Counted from the stretch's first letter, positions 9,134 to 17,188 are shown. The stretch is DNA of 41,972 nucleotides from Nitrospinae bacterium CG11_big_fil_rev_8_21_14_0_20_45_15 (GCA_002787235.1 PCWG01000010.1:156708-198679); one strand, 5' to 3'. Program-made: numbers and translations. Notes: generated by a model from the letters alone, not told the origin.

Positions 9134-9162
9134 ACTCTAGCACAATGAGTCTGGAGTGACAA
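9134..9162 (-). promoter_or_regulatory. Sigma70-type promoter for the rpsB operon
   Basis: On the minus strand, TTGTCA (9157-9162) and TAGAGT (9134-9139) are separated by exactly 17 nt, and TG-C before the -10 gives an extended -10. It is the best promoter match in the rpsB-slyD divergent region and points toward rpsB. The start site would be near 9127. Confidence 0.5.
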
Positions 9163-9417
9163 GTCATTAAAACAACCTTCAGCAATCAAAAATATGGGTA
9201 CGGGGTCTTTCTGTAAATAAAAAATCATGTCTATTTCAAACTTCAGGGTGTGTGTTTTAAACATTTCGGACCTTTTGGCAAATTTTAACATACAAAATGC
9301 AGGTTCAAACGAGCGTCCAAACTGCCAGACACGAGCTCCAAACTGAAATTCTGGCGCGCTTTGCACAGGTTTTCTGCCTGATATAACAATTAGGGTTTAT
9401 TTTTTTTTCCTGTCACT

Positions 9418-9455
9418 TATAATAATGGCTCAAATTTAAAAATTTTATAGGGGAA
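9418..9455 (+). promoter_or_regulatory. Putative -10 element and ribosome binding site of the slyD-like gene
   Basis: TATAAT at 9418-9423 is a perfect -10 hexamer; no good -35 is visible 16-18 nt upstream. AGGGGAA at 9449-9455 lies 4 nt before the GTG at 9460 and fixes that start. Confidence 0.4.
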
Positions 9456-9459
9456 TTTT

Positions 9460-9939
9460 GTGATTAAAAAAAATGACGTTGTGAGCATTAGCTATATCTT
9501 GAAAAATGCCAAAGGTGAAGAACTGGGACGCGCCGAAGTAAAAGAACCTTTGAACTACCTTCACGGAGCGGGAAACATTGTTCCCGGTTTGGAATCTGCG
9601 ATTACCGGGTTGGCTGTCGGGGATAAAAAGGAAGTAACCATTTTGCCGGAAAATGGCTATGGTGAAGTTGATCCCGCACTCATGCTTAAAATTGCTCGAA
9701 CAAATTTCCCCGCTGACATTGATATCCAGCCTAATATGCAATTTTCTTCGGATATGGGCGGTCAGGAACGTATTTTTACGGTGGATCGTATTGAAGGAAC
9801 GGATGTTTGTGTGAATGGCAATCACCCGCTTGCGGGGGAAACTCTCAACTTCAGCGTTGAAATTCTTGCCGTCCGCGAGGCAACTCAGGAAGAACTGGCG
9901 CACGGTCATGTTCACGACGGTAGCGGCCATCACCATTGA
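9460..9939 (+). CDS. slyD: SlyD-like FKBP-type peptidyl-prolyl cis-trans isomerase
   Basis: Cytoplasmic prolyl isomerase and chaperone, 159 residues. The split FKBP domain shows the N-terminal strand VVSISYILKNAKGEELG, the active-site segment YLHGAGNIVPGLESAITGL and VTILPENGYGEVDPAL; the region in between matches the IF chaperone insert. The C-terminus HGHVHDGSGHHH is a short histidine-rich tail of the kind that binds nickel or zinc in SlyD. GTG start with a strong ribosome binding site. It diverges from rpsB. Whether it supplies nickel to an enzyme cannot be told from the window. Confidence 0.9.
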   Translation: MIKKNDVVSISYILKNAKGEELGRAEVKEPLNYLHGAGNIVPGLESAITGLAVGDKKEVTILPENGYGEVDPALMLKIARTNFPADIDIQPNMQFSSDMGGQERIFTVDRIEGTDVCVNGNHPLAGETLNFSVEILAVREATQEELAHGHVHDGSGHHH

Positions 9940-9993
9940 TTCCTGACAGGTGTTTCAAAGAAAAGCCTGTTTAGTTTCCTCAATCAGTATAAG

Positions 9994-10046
9994 GCTCAAT
10001 CCTATTGAGCAGGCACCGTGGCCGTAAACTGCGGTGCTTGCTCAAT
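9994..10046 (+). promoter_or_regulatory. Three-arm competing hairpin in the queE upstream region
   Basis: GCTCAAT (9994-10000) can pair with ATTGAGC (10004-10010) over a 3-nt loop. ATTGAGC can instead pair with a second GCTCAAT (10040-10046), a helix extended by GCACCG (10013-10018) with CGGTGC (10032-10037). The two folds exclude each other. It does not match the preQ1 riboswitch consensus as I know it. It lies 55 nt after slyD and 75 nt before queE. Confidence 0.45.
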
Positions 10047-10120
10047 TTCCCAATAAGTTTTATGGCATTGCCTTTTCATTGCCCAACCCCCTCTGGTTTT
10101 ATAAAAAGAGCTCTTATTTC

Positions 10121-10756
10121 ATGCTGCAAATTCACGAAATTTATAAAAGCATTCAGGGTGAATCGACCTATGCCGGACTGCCCTGCATTTTTGTTCGGTT
10201 GACAGGCTGTAATTTGCGTTGCAAATGGTGCGATACGCCGCAGGCTTTTTTTGGCGGCAAAGAAATGTCCATCGCACAAATACTGACCCATACGGCCGAG
10301 ATGAATTGCAAGTTGATCGAAATCACGGGCGGTGAACCGCTTTTGCAGGATGCGGTTTATCCTCTGATGCAAAAATTTCTGGAACGCGGGGATCGGGTCT
10401 TACTGGAAACGAGTGGCTCTATCTCATTAGAGCAAGTTCCATCCGATGTTATCAAAATAATGGACTTGAAATGCCCCGCAAGTGGCGAGTCGGAAAAGAA
10501 TCTTTTTGAGAACCTCAAACTTCTCAGTCCCGCAGACGAAATCAAATTCGTCATCGCTGACCGGGCAGATTACGATTGGTGCAAGGAACAAATCAAATGC
10601 TTTTCCATCCCGCAAAATCAGGTCTTGTTTTCATCGGTTTGCGATCGTCTGGAACTCAAAGATCTTGCCAAGTGGATTCTTGAAGACGGCTTGAACGTTC
10701 GCCTGCAAGCGCAACTCCATAAATTCATTTGGGATAAAAACGCAGTGGGTTGCTGA
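10121..10756 (+). CDS. queE: 7-carboxy-7-deazaguanine synthase
   Basis: Radical SAM enzyme that turns 6-carboxytetrahydropterin into CDG on the way to queuosine. The 211 residues start MLQIHEIYKSIQGESTYAG and carry the cluster motif in VRLTGCNLRCKWCDT (CX3CX2C) and the SAM-binding ITGGEPLLQ. The frame is open to 10034, but the extension is not conserved and runs through the hairpin region, so the ATG at 10121 is used. No other queuosine gene is in the window. mutY follows 108 nt later. Confidence 0.93.
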   Translation: MLQIHEIYKSIQGESTYAGLPCIFVRLTGCNLRCKWCDTPQAFFGGKEMSIAQILTHTAEMNCKLIEITGGEPLLQDAVYPLMQKFLERGDRVLLETSGSISLEQVPSDVIKIMDLKCPASGESEKNLFENLKLLSPADEIKFVIADRADYDWCKEQIKCFSIPQNQVLFSSVCDRLELKDLAKWILEDGLNVRLQAQLHKFIWDKNAVGC

Positions 10757-10864
10757 GCCAGACAAGACCCAGTGCAACCGACGGGGTGCTCTAACAAATT
10801 CTTTGGCGAATCAAATTTATTTTTTTCAACAGGCCTTCCAACCTTCAGATTCGCCTTTTCAGGT

Positions 10865-11926
10865 ATGTCCGATACATTTATCATTCAAAAATCCCTTCTT
10901 TGCTGGTACCGAAAAGAACGTCGCGACCTCCCCTGGCGTCGCAGTCAAGACCCTTATGCGATATGGGTCTCAGAGATCATGCTTCAGCAGACTCAGGTCA
11001 AAACCGTTCTCCCCTACTTCGACCGCTGGATGAAGGCTTTCCCGACGGTAGAAGATTTAGCCTCTGCACCGGAAAGCAAAGTTCTTAAATTATGGGAAGG
11101 ATTGGGTTATTATTCGCGTGCGAAAAATCTGAAAAAAGCGGCGGGTCTGGTTAGAGACCAGTATGCTGGCAGGCTCCCTTCCACACGGAAAGAAATTCTT
11201 GCATTGCCGGGCATTGGGCCATACACCGCAGGGGCCATCCTCAGCATCGCCTTTGGTATGCGCGCGCCGGTCCTTGACGGTAACGTCAAGAGGGTGCTGT
11301 CCCGTTTGCTCCGCCTCAACGAAAATGGAAAAACCTCGAAAAGCGAAAAAATCCTCTGGGCCGAAGCCGAACGACTTTTGCCGGAAGAAGATGTCGGCGA
11401 CTTCAATCAGGCCTTGATGGAATTGGGCGCACAGGTCTGCCTGCCGCAAAAACCACAGTGCATGATTTGTCCTCTCAAAAAAATTTGTCAGGCTTTTTTG
11501 CAGGCTGATGTCGAAAATTTCCCGCCCCCAAAACCTCAACCGGTGATCCAGAAGATTGAGGTTTCCGCCGCTGTGTTGTTTCAAAACGGGAAAGTTTACA
11601 TTCAACAACGGGTAGAAAATGGATTGATGGCGGGGTTATGGGAATTCCCCGGCGGTAAAATTGAAGAAGGCGAATCTCCTGAAGAATGTATCGTGCGTGA
11701 AATTCGAGAGGAATTGGGTCCCGAAATGGAAATCGAAGAAAAGATGACCACTATTCGCCATAGCTACACCCAATTTAGAGTCACCTTGCACGTTTTCAAA
11801 GGTCGTCTTTTGTCGGACAATATCACTCCAACGGCTTGCCAGAGCTGGAAATGGGTTTTGCCCAAAAAGCTGGTAGATTACCCCTTTCCCTCGGCAAATG
11901 TTAAAATCATAAAGCTATTGCAATGA
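10865..11926 (+). CDS. mutY: Adenine DNA glycosylase MutY with intact C-terminal Nudix motif
   Basis: Removes adenine opposite 8-oxoguanine. From MSDTF the protein has 353 residues. The HhH-GPD domain carries catalytic E37 in WVSEIMLQQTQV, the hairpin LPGIGPYTAGA and D138 in PVLDGNVKRV; the 4Fe-4S ligands are C192, C199, C202 and C208 (CX6CX2CX5C). The C-terminal domain (about 230-353) should read 8-oxoG, but it also carries the Nudix signature: G264, E270, R278-E279, E282-E283, G285. Most MutY proteins lack this, so a second dNTP-hydrolase activity is possible. The ATG at 10865 matches family N-termini; upstream in-frame residues are not conserved. Confidence 0.94.
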   Translation: MSDTFIIQKSLLCWYRKERRDLPWRRSQDPYAIWVSEIMLQQTQVKTVLPYFDRWMKAFPTVEDLASAPESKVLKLWEGLGYYSRAKNLKKAAGLVRDQYAGRLPSTRKEILALPGIGPYTAGAILSIAFGMRAPVLDGNVKRVLSRLLRLNENGKTSKSEKILWAEAERLLPEEDVGDFNQALMELGAQVCLPQKPQCMICPLKKICQAFLQADVENFPPPKPQPVIQKIEVSAAVLFQNGKVYIQQRVENGLMAGLWEFPGGKIEEGESPEECIVREIREELGPEMEIEEKMTTIRHSYTQFRVTLHVFKGRLLSDNITPTACQSWKWVLPKKLVDYPFPSANVKIIKLLQ

Positions 11927-11998
11927 TTTTCCGGATTCAGGAAATCGGGACAATATCTTTTCCATTTATCGCTTCAAGTCTGATCCTGGAGTTTTTTC

Positions 11999-13147
11999 AT
12001 GCTTAATTTTGTAAAAAAAGATCCGGGTATGTTCGCCATTTTTGTTGGCATTCTGGGAAATATATTTCTCACGGCGATTAAATTCTGGGGAGGGATTTGG
12101 GGCAACAGTGCCGCTCTGATTGCTGATGCCATCCATTCACTTTCCGACTTATTGTCGGATGGCATTGCGTTGTTCACCTATAAAATCGGTCAACTTCCCA
12201 GCGACGACAATCACCCTTATGGCCACGGTCGTTTTGAAACGGTTGGAAGTGTTTTGATCGGAACGGTCATTGCCCTAGCCGGTTTGGGATTACTGTTTGA
12301 ACTGGTGGAAACGCTTCGGGCTGGCAACGAACATATTCTTGATATCTGGGTTTTAATCCCTGCCGTCTTATCCATCCTCATCAACGAATGGCTTTTTTGG
12401 TACACCTACCGACTGGGTAAAAAAATTCACAGTCCCACTCTCGTGGCGAACGCCTGGCATCACCGAAGCGATGCGATTTCTTCGGTTGCGGCTTTGGCTG
12501 GAATCGGCGGTGCGTTGGCAGGCTGGCCTATCCTCGATCCACTGGCAGGGGGGGTGGTCGCTCTCATGATTATTGGGACCGGATGCAAAATCATTGTGGA
12601 AGGTTGCCGCGATCTTATGGATGAAGGACTCGATGAAGTGAAAATCGAACAAATTGAAGAGATCATCCTCGAAACACCGGGCATATCAGGTTTTCATCAA
12701 TTGCGAAGCAGAAAAGTGGGCGGAAAAAGCTTCATTGATACAAACATCCTCGTTGACAAAGACCTCACCGTTTCGGAAGGCCATCATATTGCGGAAACTT
12801 TACGGCGAAATTTATTCAGGAAATTTTCGTTTATAGAAGACGCGCTCATTCATGTCGATGTCGAGGACGATAGCAACGTCGAATCTATTTATCAGGCTTC
12901 GCGTGAGGAGTTGGAACAACATGTCGCTGAAATTTTGAAGTTGGAACCAGCGATTTTAGAACTGCGCGCTTTGCGCCTGCATTACTGGAAGGGGAAAAAT
13001 ACCCTGGAAGTTTTTCTCAGGGTAACACCTGAGAAAACGATCGAAGAAACGGCGGAAATCTTGCAAAAGATTCGACACAAATTACTCGAACTGGAAACCG
13101 TTCGCGAAGCGCGTCTTTATTTGGACCCGGGGTTATCGGGAAAGTAG
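11999..13147 (+). CDS. Cation diffusion facilitator family divalent-metal efflux transporter
   Basis: Inner-membrane metal/proton antiporter, 382 residues. Residues ~10-210 hold six predicted helices with the CDF site IADAIHSLSDLLSD in TM2, the HPYGHGRFE loop, and a second site in NAWHHRSDAISS of TM5. The C-terminal cytoplasmic domain is long, about 170 residues; the usual dimerisation module is followed by a second similar stretch (LELRALRLHYWKGKNTLEVFLRV), which suggests two C-terminal modules. Metal choice (Zn, Fe or Mn) cannot be read safely. CTGGAG precedes the ATG. Its last 31 bp overlap the convergent cupin gene. Confidence 0.9.
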   Translation: MLNFVKKDPGMFAIFVGILGNIFLTAIKFWGGIWGNSAALIADAIHSLSDLLSDGIALFTYKIGQLPSDDNHPYGHGRFETVGSVLIGTVIALAGLGLLFELVETLRAGNEHILDIWVLIPAVLSILINEWLFWYTYRLGKKIHSPTLVANAWHHRSDAISSVAALAGIGGALAGWPILDPLAGGVVALMIIGTGCKIIVEGCRDLMDEGLDEVKIEQIEEIILETPGISGFHQLRSRKVGGKSFIDTNILVDKDLTVSEGHHIAETLRRNLFRKFSFIEDALIHVDVEDDSNVESIYQASREELEQHVAEILKLEPAILELRALRLHYWKGKNTLEVFLRVTPEKTIEETAEILQKIRHKLLELETVREARLYLDPGLSGK

Positions 13148-13506
13148 GTGTCGTGATCGGAAAATACTGGCGGACTGTGAAAGTTAAGAAGGTCCAGTCC
13201 TTCTCTGTGGGCTGAAAATTCGTGCAGGGTTTTTGCCGGCACACGAAAAAAACAGCCCGCTTGCAATTCGTAATTTTTATTGCCAAGACGCGCGGTTCCC
13301 CGCCCTGAAATTACGTAATACAGCTCCTCGGCTTCTTTATGGAAACTGGGTTTTTTGATCTGGCCGGGTTCGATATGCACTCGGTAGGCAGAAAACTGCT
13401 GGCAGACCTCCCGGCTCAGATATTGTTCGATGCGAATGCCCTTCAAAACAAATTCCGGGGCCGTTCCCGGTTCGACAAACACCACTTCGTTTTGAAAATT
13501 CTTCAT
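13117..13506 (-). CDS. Small single-domain cupin protein
   Basis: A 129-residue beta-barrel protein. Cupin motif 1 is visible as HKEAEELYYVISGRGTARLG, with H and E as likely metal ligands, and motif 2 as GCFFRVPAKTLHEFSA with the second His. No catalytic role can be assigned; small cupins act as isomerases, dioxygenases or sugar/ligand binders. It starts 15 nt after the stop of the deoxyhypusine-synthase-like gene in the same direction and is probably co-transcribed with it. Its 3' end overlaps the CDF transporter gene on the opposite strand. Confidence 0.75.
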   Translation of the reverse strand: MKNFQNEVVFVEPGTAPEFVLKGIRIEQYLSREVCQQFSAYRVHIEPGQIKKPSFHKEAEELYYVISGRGTARLGNKNYELQAGCFFRVPAKTLHEFSAHREGLDLLNFHSPPVFSDHDTYFPDNPGSK

Positions 13507-13521
13507 TTCAACGGGCCCGAC

Positions 13522-14619
13522 TTATTTTTTCACCGTCAAGCTTTTCAAAACATCGCCTTCCCACTCACAAACCAGCGCAGATCGCCCTTTGTGCAATCCT
13601 TTTTGGTAAGCATAACCATATATCAGTGGAAGGGAAACGCTGGGCTCCACAAACGCCATCGCAAAATTGGCATTTTTATTCACTTTGCCCCAGGACTGCG
13701 CTTCTGCCAGAGTGCTTCCACTCAAACCGCCCCAATGTGGAACGTCGGTGGTTACCTGAAGCGCGTATTTGTGCCCGCCTGTGTTTTTTCCGAAAACAAA
13801 AGCCATCACCACAGAGTCATTGATATAATTTTTGGGGACGCCACCGGCTACGTAAAAAGCGGCCGTGCGTGAGGAATTGACCACAATTTGCGTCAATTCA
13901 TAATTGTCGCGGATGGAATCGATGGTGATCGGAGTCCGCCCTGCTTTGCGAGCGTTATTATAATGTTCGGTGAGACCAATGCCGATGCTGGAATCGTTGA
14001 TGGCCGGACAGAAAATTGGCACGCCCTGTTTTCGCGCGGTGACAAGAATGGAATCGTCATCGTCAATCGTTTCCGACATGAGGTGTAAAAACTCTCGGGT
14101 GGAATAACAGCGTGGCTCAAGAGTGTCTGCAAATTTTCCTACCAGCGTATCGTCCTCCGCAAACAACTCTTCATCCACATAGGTATCGTAAATGCGGTTG
14201 ATAAACAATTCCCTCAATTTGGTATCATCCGCAAGCGCACTGCCATAATAATGCCCGCCACCCAGTGCGGCATAATAATCCTGATACATCACGGCGCCGG
14301 TAGAAACGACGACATCCACCATCTTGTTATGAATCATATCGCGGATCACTTTGCGCAAGCCTGCCGCAATCAATGGACCTGCCAAACCGAGGATGATGGT
14401 GGGTCGCTCTTCATCGGTCAACATTTTTCCAAAAACACCCGCCGCCAGACCTATGTTGCGAGCTTGAATGGAAGTGGACTGAAAGCTTTCAACGAGATCG
14501 GCGACACTCTCAACTTTTTCAAAATCGACGGGAGCAATGCGGGTATTCAGCAATTCCTTTTTCAGATTTTTTTGTTCATCGTTCAAAGGATCTTCCATTA
14601 AATAATCTTTGTAAACCAT
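13522..14619 (-). CDS. Deoxyhypusine synthase-like protein
   Basis: NAD- and spermidine-type aminobutyl transferase fold, 365 residues. Family segments include LGLAGPLIAAGLRKVIRDM, VVVSTGAVMYQDYY, PIFCPAINDSSIG and VAGGVPKNYINDSVVMAF followed by EAQSWGKV. K263 in PKNY aligns with the lysine that forms the enzyme intermediate in eukaryotic DHS. Bacteria lack eIF5A, so relatives of this kind are thought to make homospermidine or an unknown conjugate; the substrate here is unknown. The ATG at 14619 is chosen because GGAG sits about 8 nt upstream. A cupin gene follows at 15 nt. Confidence 0.85.
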   Translation of the reverse strand: MVYKDYLMEDPLNDEQKNLKKELLNTRIAPVDFEKVESVADLVESFQSTSIQARNIGLAAGVFGKMLTDEERPTIILGLAGPLIAAGLRKVIRDMIHNKMVDVVVSTGAVMYQDYYAALGGGHYYGSALADDTKLRELFINRIYDTYVDEELFAEDDTLVGKFADTLEPRCYSTREFLHLMSETIDDDDSILVTARKQGVPIFCPAINDSSIGIGLTEHYNNARKAGRTPITIDSIRDNYELTQIVVNSSRTAAFYVAGGVPKNYINDSVVMAFVFGKNTGGHKYALQVTTDVPHWGGLSGSTLAEAQSWGKVNKNANFAMAFVEPSVSLPLIYGYAYQKGLHKGRSALVCEWEGDVLKSLTVKK

Positions 14620-14934
14620 AAGGGCAACTCCAGAAAAATCAATCAAAAGGAAATAGGAAAATGATCACAAGTTTTGCGACCCGCGCAAACTTGCTCCACC
14701 GTCGGTTGAAACGCAGGCATGACTGTTGAATTTGCAGAAAGACCGATGCGCTACGCCAAATCTTTATACTAAAGCTTGAGGGGGACTCAGGTCAAGCAAG
14801 ACCTGATCTCTACGGGAAAAAAGAATCACTACGGGAGGACGTGCTATCTTTTCTATATGAAAGAAATTCAACCGATAGCGGATATCATTTCATTCTACCG
14901 TATGAATGAGGAACCTCCTTCTGTCAGCAGAAAA
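14620..14934 (-). promoter_or_regulatory. Gene-free stretch: candidate promoter and leader hairpin of the DHS-like gene
   Basis: Minus strand: TTGACC (14790-14795) and TAGTAT (14766-14771) at 18-nt spacing form a plausible promoter. Its -35 lies inside the inverted repeat TCAGGTC/GACCTGA (14787-14793, 14800-14806). The leader then holds CAAGTTTTGCG (14668-14678) pairing with CGCAAACTTG (14684-14693) with one bulged base, ending 48 nt before the start codon. Plus-strand frames here look non-coding. Confidence 0.35.
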
Positions 14935-15798
14935 TCAGCCGACCATGATTTCTACAGCTTCTACACTTTCCTTAATTTCTTCCTCCAATACATTCAGGTC
15001 GTCCTCTGTCATTTCCCAGGCCTGGAGCTCTTCTTCACTCAACGCTTGCACAGGCCCCATTTTGATGCCATTGTTCATCCCGAAATGGTCTGAAATTTTA
15101 TGGGCAATCGCAATCACAGATGTCAAACCTTTCGGTTTTATCGGCGAACGCTGAGGCTTGTCTTGATTGAGGATAGCGGCGATTAATTTGTCGGACATGG
15201 GCCAGGACTTTTTAATGAATGCGGCTCCCAATTGATGGTGATTCACACCGAAGGCCTTCTCTTCCAACTGAATCAAAGGAACCTCGGCCCCATAGTTTTC
15301 TCTGATAAACATACCGTATTCTTCGGGTAGCAGATAATCAAATATGACCATCCCAATGTCATGAGAAAGACCCGCCATATACACCTCATCCATGACCTTC
15401 AAAAGAACACGATTGGAACTGGGGGTTGCAATATTGCGCGCAATGCATGCAACTGCCAGAGAGTGTTTCCAGTATTGCTTCTGATCGAACGATCGGGGAG
15501 GGGGGAAAATACCCGGCATTGCGAGTGAATAAACCATGTCCAGAACCATCTTTGCTCCCAGACGCAGGAGAGCAGAGTTCAGATCATTCGCCTGCTCCCT
15601 GCCACCCCCAAAAAACACGCTATTGGCCATTTTGATCAAGTTGCCGGCCAGGATCGGCTCGCTCGCGATCAACTGCGAGATGACCCAGATATCAGAATCC
15701 GGATTGTCCACCTCTCGTTGCACACGATTGATGATATCTGGAAAAGGAGGAGGATCACCTTTTTCTACAAGAAGTTTTATAATGTCTTCTTTTTTCAT
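14935..15798 (-). CDS. HDOD domain protein
   Basis: A 287-residue protein built on one HDOD domain, an HD-related fold that usually lacks phosphohydrolase activity and acts in signalling. The signature regions are PPPFPDIINRVQREVDNPDSD, the LLRLGAKMVLDMVYSLAMPG core, the HSLAVACIARNIA helix, AGLSHDIGMVIFDYLLP and the FGVNHHQLGAAFIKKSWPMSD segment. The last 50 residues are acidic and helical. There is no receiver or GGDEF domain. ATG at 15798. Relatives act in chemotaxis, flagellar or stress control, but nothing nearby fixes the pathway. Confidence 0.88.
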   Translation of the reverse strand: MKKEDIIKLLVEKGDPPPFPDIINRVQREVDNPDSDIWVISQLIASEPILAGNLIKMANSVFFGGGREQANDLNSALLRLGAKMVLDMVYSLAMPGIFPPPRSFDQKQYWKHSLAVACIARNIATPSSNRVLLKVMDEVYMAGLSHDIGMVIFDYLLPEEYGMFIRENYGAEVPLIQLEEKAFGVNHHQLGAAFIKKSWPMSDKLIAAILNQDKPQRSPIKPKGLTSVIAIAHKISDHFGMNNGIKMGPVQALSEEELQAWEMTEDDLNVLEEEIKESVEAVEIMVG

Positions 15799-16072
15799 AA
15801 GCTCACAGTGCTGTATGGCGAGAGCACCTGCTGATTTGAAACCAGCGATTCAATCTCATGAAGAAATGATGTCAGAAGGAACGTGTCAGCTGGGTCAATT
15901 TAATTTTTTTATGTTTTGACCAGAATTATACTGACTGTATCTACCATCTTATGAACAATTTTTCAAAATTTCTTAATTTCCAGATACTCCGCAAGCAAAA
16001 AAATGCATTACAAATCGCTCCGTCATTCATCACCCCAAAAAACTTCTGCAAATCCATCAAACCGTAATTTTT

Positions 16073-16101
16073 TCGACACTTTTTAAAAATTAAGGTATAT
16101 A
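16073..16101 (+). promoter_or_regulatory. Predicted promoter of the lipoprotein gene
   Basis: TCGACA (16073-16078) and TATATA (16096-16101) are spaced by exactly 17 nt, matching the -35 consensus at five of six positions and the -10 at four. Transcription would start near 16108 and leave a leader of about 150 nt. Confidence 0.4.
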
Positions 16102-16123
16102 TAAGCAATCAATCGCGTGAAAA

Positions 16124-16239
16124 TCGCTTCGACCGCGCAATAGAACTGCGCGAAGAGATTCATTCTCTTAACACAGTCAAAAGTTGTGCACGCAATTCTA
16201 AAATCATAATTAGGTATGATTGTCAGGGCATACAATCAT
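16124..16239 (+). promoter_or_regulatory. Structured leader with mutually exclusive hairpins before the lipoprotein gene
   Basis: First a hairpin: CGCGCA and TGCGCG around a 7-nt loop near 16134-16152, flanked by CTTC/GAAG. Then three arms: AATCATA (16202-16208) pairs with TATGATT (16215-16221), or ATGATTGT (16216-16223) pairs with ACAATCAT (16232-16239). The middle arm cannot do both. The start codon is 20 nt further on and no Shine-Dalgarno sequence is visible. Confidence 0.4.
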
Positions 16240-16258
16240 TTAACTATTTCTAACTAAA

Positions 16259-17107
16259 ATGAATATTTTAAAGAAAATTTTCTCTGTAGTACTTTTCAGC
16301 GCAGTGTGCACAATTTTTCTTTCCTCCTGCACCGAAGATGAAGAAGCCCAGGACAAAAAGTCACTCAAGCTCATTGAGCGAGAAGTCACCTGGGTCAAAG
16401 AAAAACCCGTTGCCTCCACTCAGGAAGAAGCCCTGGCTCAAAAAAAGGATACTTCTCGTGACATTGAACCCATCGAAATACTGGCGCAACGTTTGAAAAA
16501 AGAAACAGCCGGTACCCCCGTTACCGACAGAGCCACTTGCCTCGCCCAGGTAGTCGTTCAGGATAAAATACGAACCGAAGTTCAGGTCAGAGGTGGATTG
16601 TGGGGCTGGTTTGAAAAAAATCCGGACATAAAAAAATATTCCGACCGCGGGATGCAGTTGGACAGCTCTATCAATAAATTGGTTTTTGCCTTGGGGCGAC
16701 TCTGTCAAACGGCAGAGGGTGCGCCGATGAACAACCACGCACGAAGAATATTAAGGGACCTTCAAGAAAAAGGCGAAGATCGGGTTAGAAAAGAATTGGT
16801 CTTGCAGGGTCGTGCCCCCGAAGACATCGACATCTGGATCAATTTTGCCCGGGCGTCAGATGCAATAAAAGACCGCAATCTGAACTATTCCGAACTCGGC
16901 ACTTTAATAAATCAGGCGGCCACATTGACTCATTTTTATGCCGAACTTTCCAATCGCCAGGTCGATACAAACAATGCCGAAAATTCTCAAGCATCGGCAC
17001 AAACCCTGCTGACCGTTTTGAAAGACCTGTTGGAGAATAACAGCCATGTAACCATGGCCCTTAAAGAAGACAACAGAGTTCCCTACGAATCGCCAGCCGA
17101 GATGTGA
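16259..17107 (+). CDS. Lipoprotein of unknown function
   Basis: The 282-residue protein starts with a lipoprotein signal: positive NILKK, a hydrophobic stretch and the lipobox LSSC with C24 as lipidation site. The mature part is charged, mostly helical by composition, and I recognise no domain. Residues 40-75 are rich in Lys, Glu and Gln. A later segment, VVQDKIRTEVQVRGGLWGWFEKNPDIKKYSD split at V-R, could form a compact domain with the LVFALGRLCQTAEGAPMNNHARRILRDL helix. D follows the lipobox cysteine only at position +3, so outer-membrane sorting cannot be predicted firmly. It stands alone, flanked by opposite-strand genes. Confidence 0.8.
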   Translation: MNILKKIFSVVLFSAVCTIFLSSCTEDEEAQDKKSLKLIEREVTWVKEKPVASTQEEALAQKKDTSRDIEPIEILAQRLKKETAGTPVTDRATCLAQVVVQDKIRTEVQVRGGLWGWFEKNPDIKKYSDRGMQLDSSINKLVFALGRLCQTAEGAPMNNHARRILRDLQEKGEDRVRKELVLQGRAPEDIDIWINFARASDAIKDRNLNYSELGTLINQAATLTHFYAELSNRQVDTNNAENSQASAQTLLTVLKDLLENNSHVTMALKEDNRVPYESPAEM

Positions 17108-17188
17108 TTTTTCCTCCAGGCGGCCGATAAAAATCCTGTCGCATCATTCAAAATCGCCTCCCATTTTGGGGCATCCCAGAAAATCCCT

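Larger units (their letters stand above)
15799..16258. other. 460-nt AT-rich divergent intergenic region
   Basis: It lies between the HDOD gene (leftward) and the lipoprotein gene (rightward). No convincing frame. It holds a predicted rightward promoter at 16073-16101 and a leader with several inverted repeats, listed separately. TTGACC near 15917 could be a -35, but its partner is weak. Confidence 0.6.

Noticed and set aside
9103-9366. 87-codon minus-strand frame between rpsB and slyD
   Set aside because: It would cover the rpsB promoter, has no conserved motif and reads like random translation of AT-rich DNA.
9994-10046. preQ1 riboswitch upstream of queE
   Set aside because: The compact hairpin with an A-rich tail typical of preQ1-I is absent; the stems here have a different layout.
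11999-13506. Frameshift at the CDF/cupin junction
   Set aside because: Both genes have full-length conserved domains; the 31-bp convergent overlap simply places their stop codons past each other.
14776-15154. Plus-strand frames of 82-105 codons overlapping the HDOD gene end
   Set aside because: Most of their length is antisense to the conserved HDOD coding sequence, and the only GGAGG is about 20 nt from the ATG it could serve.
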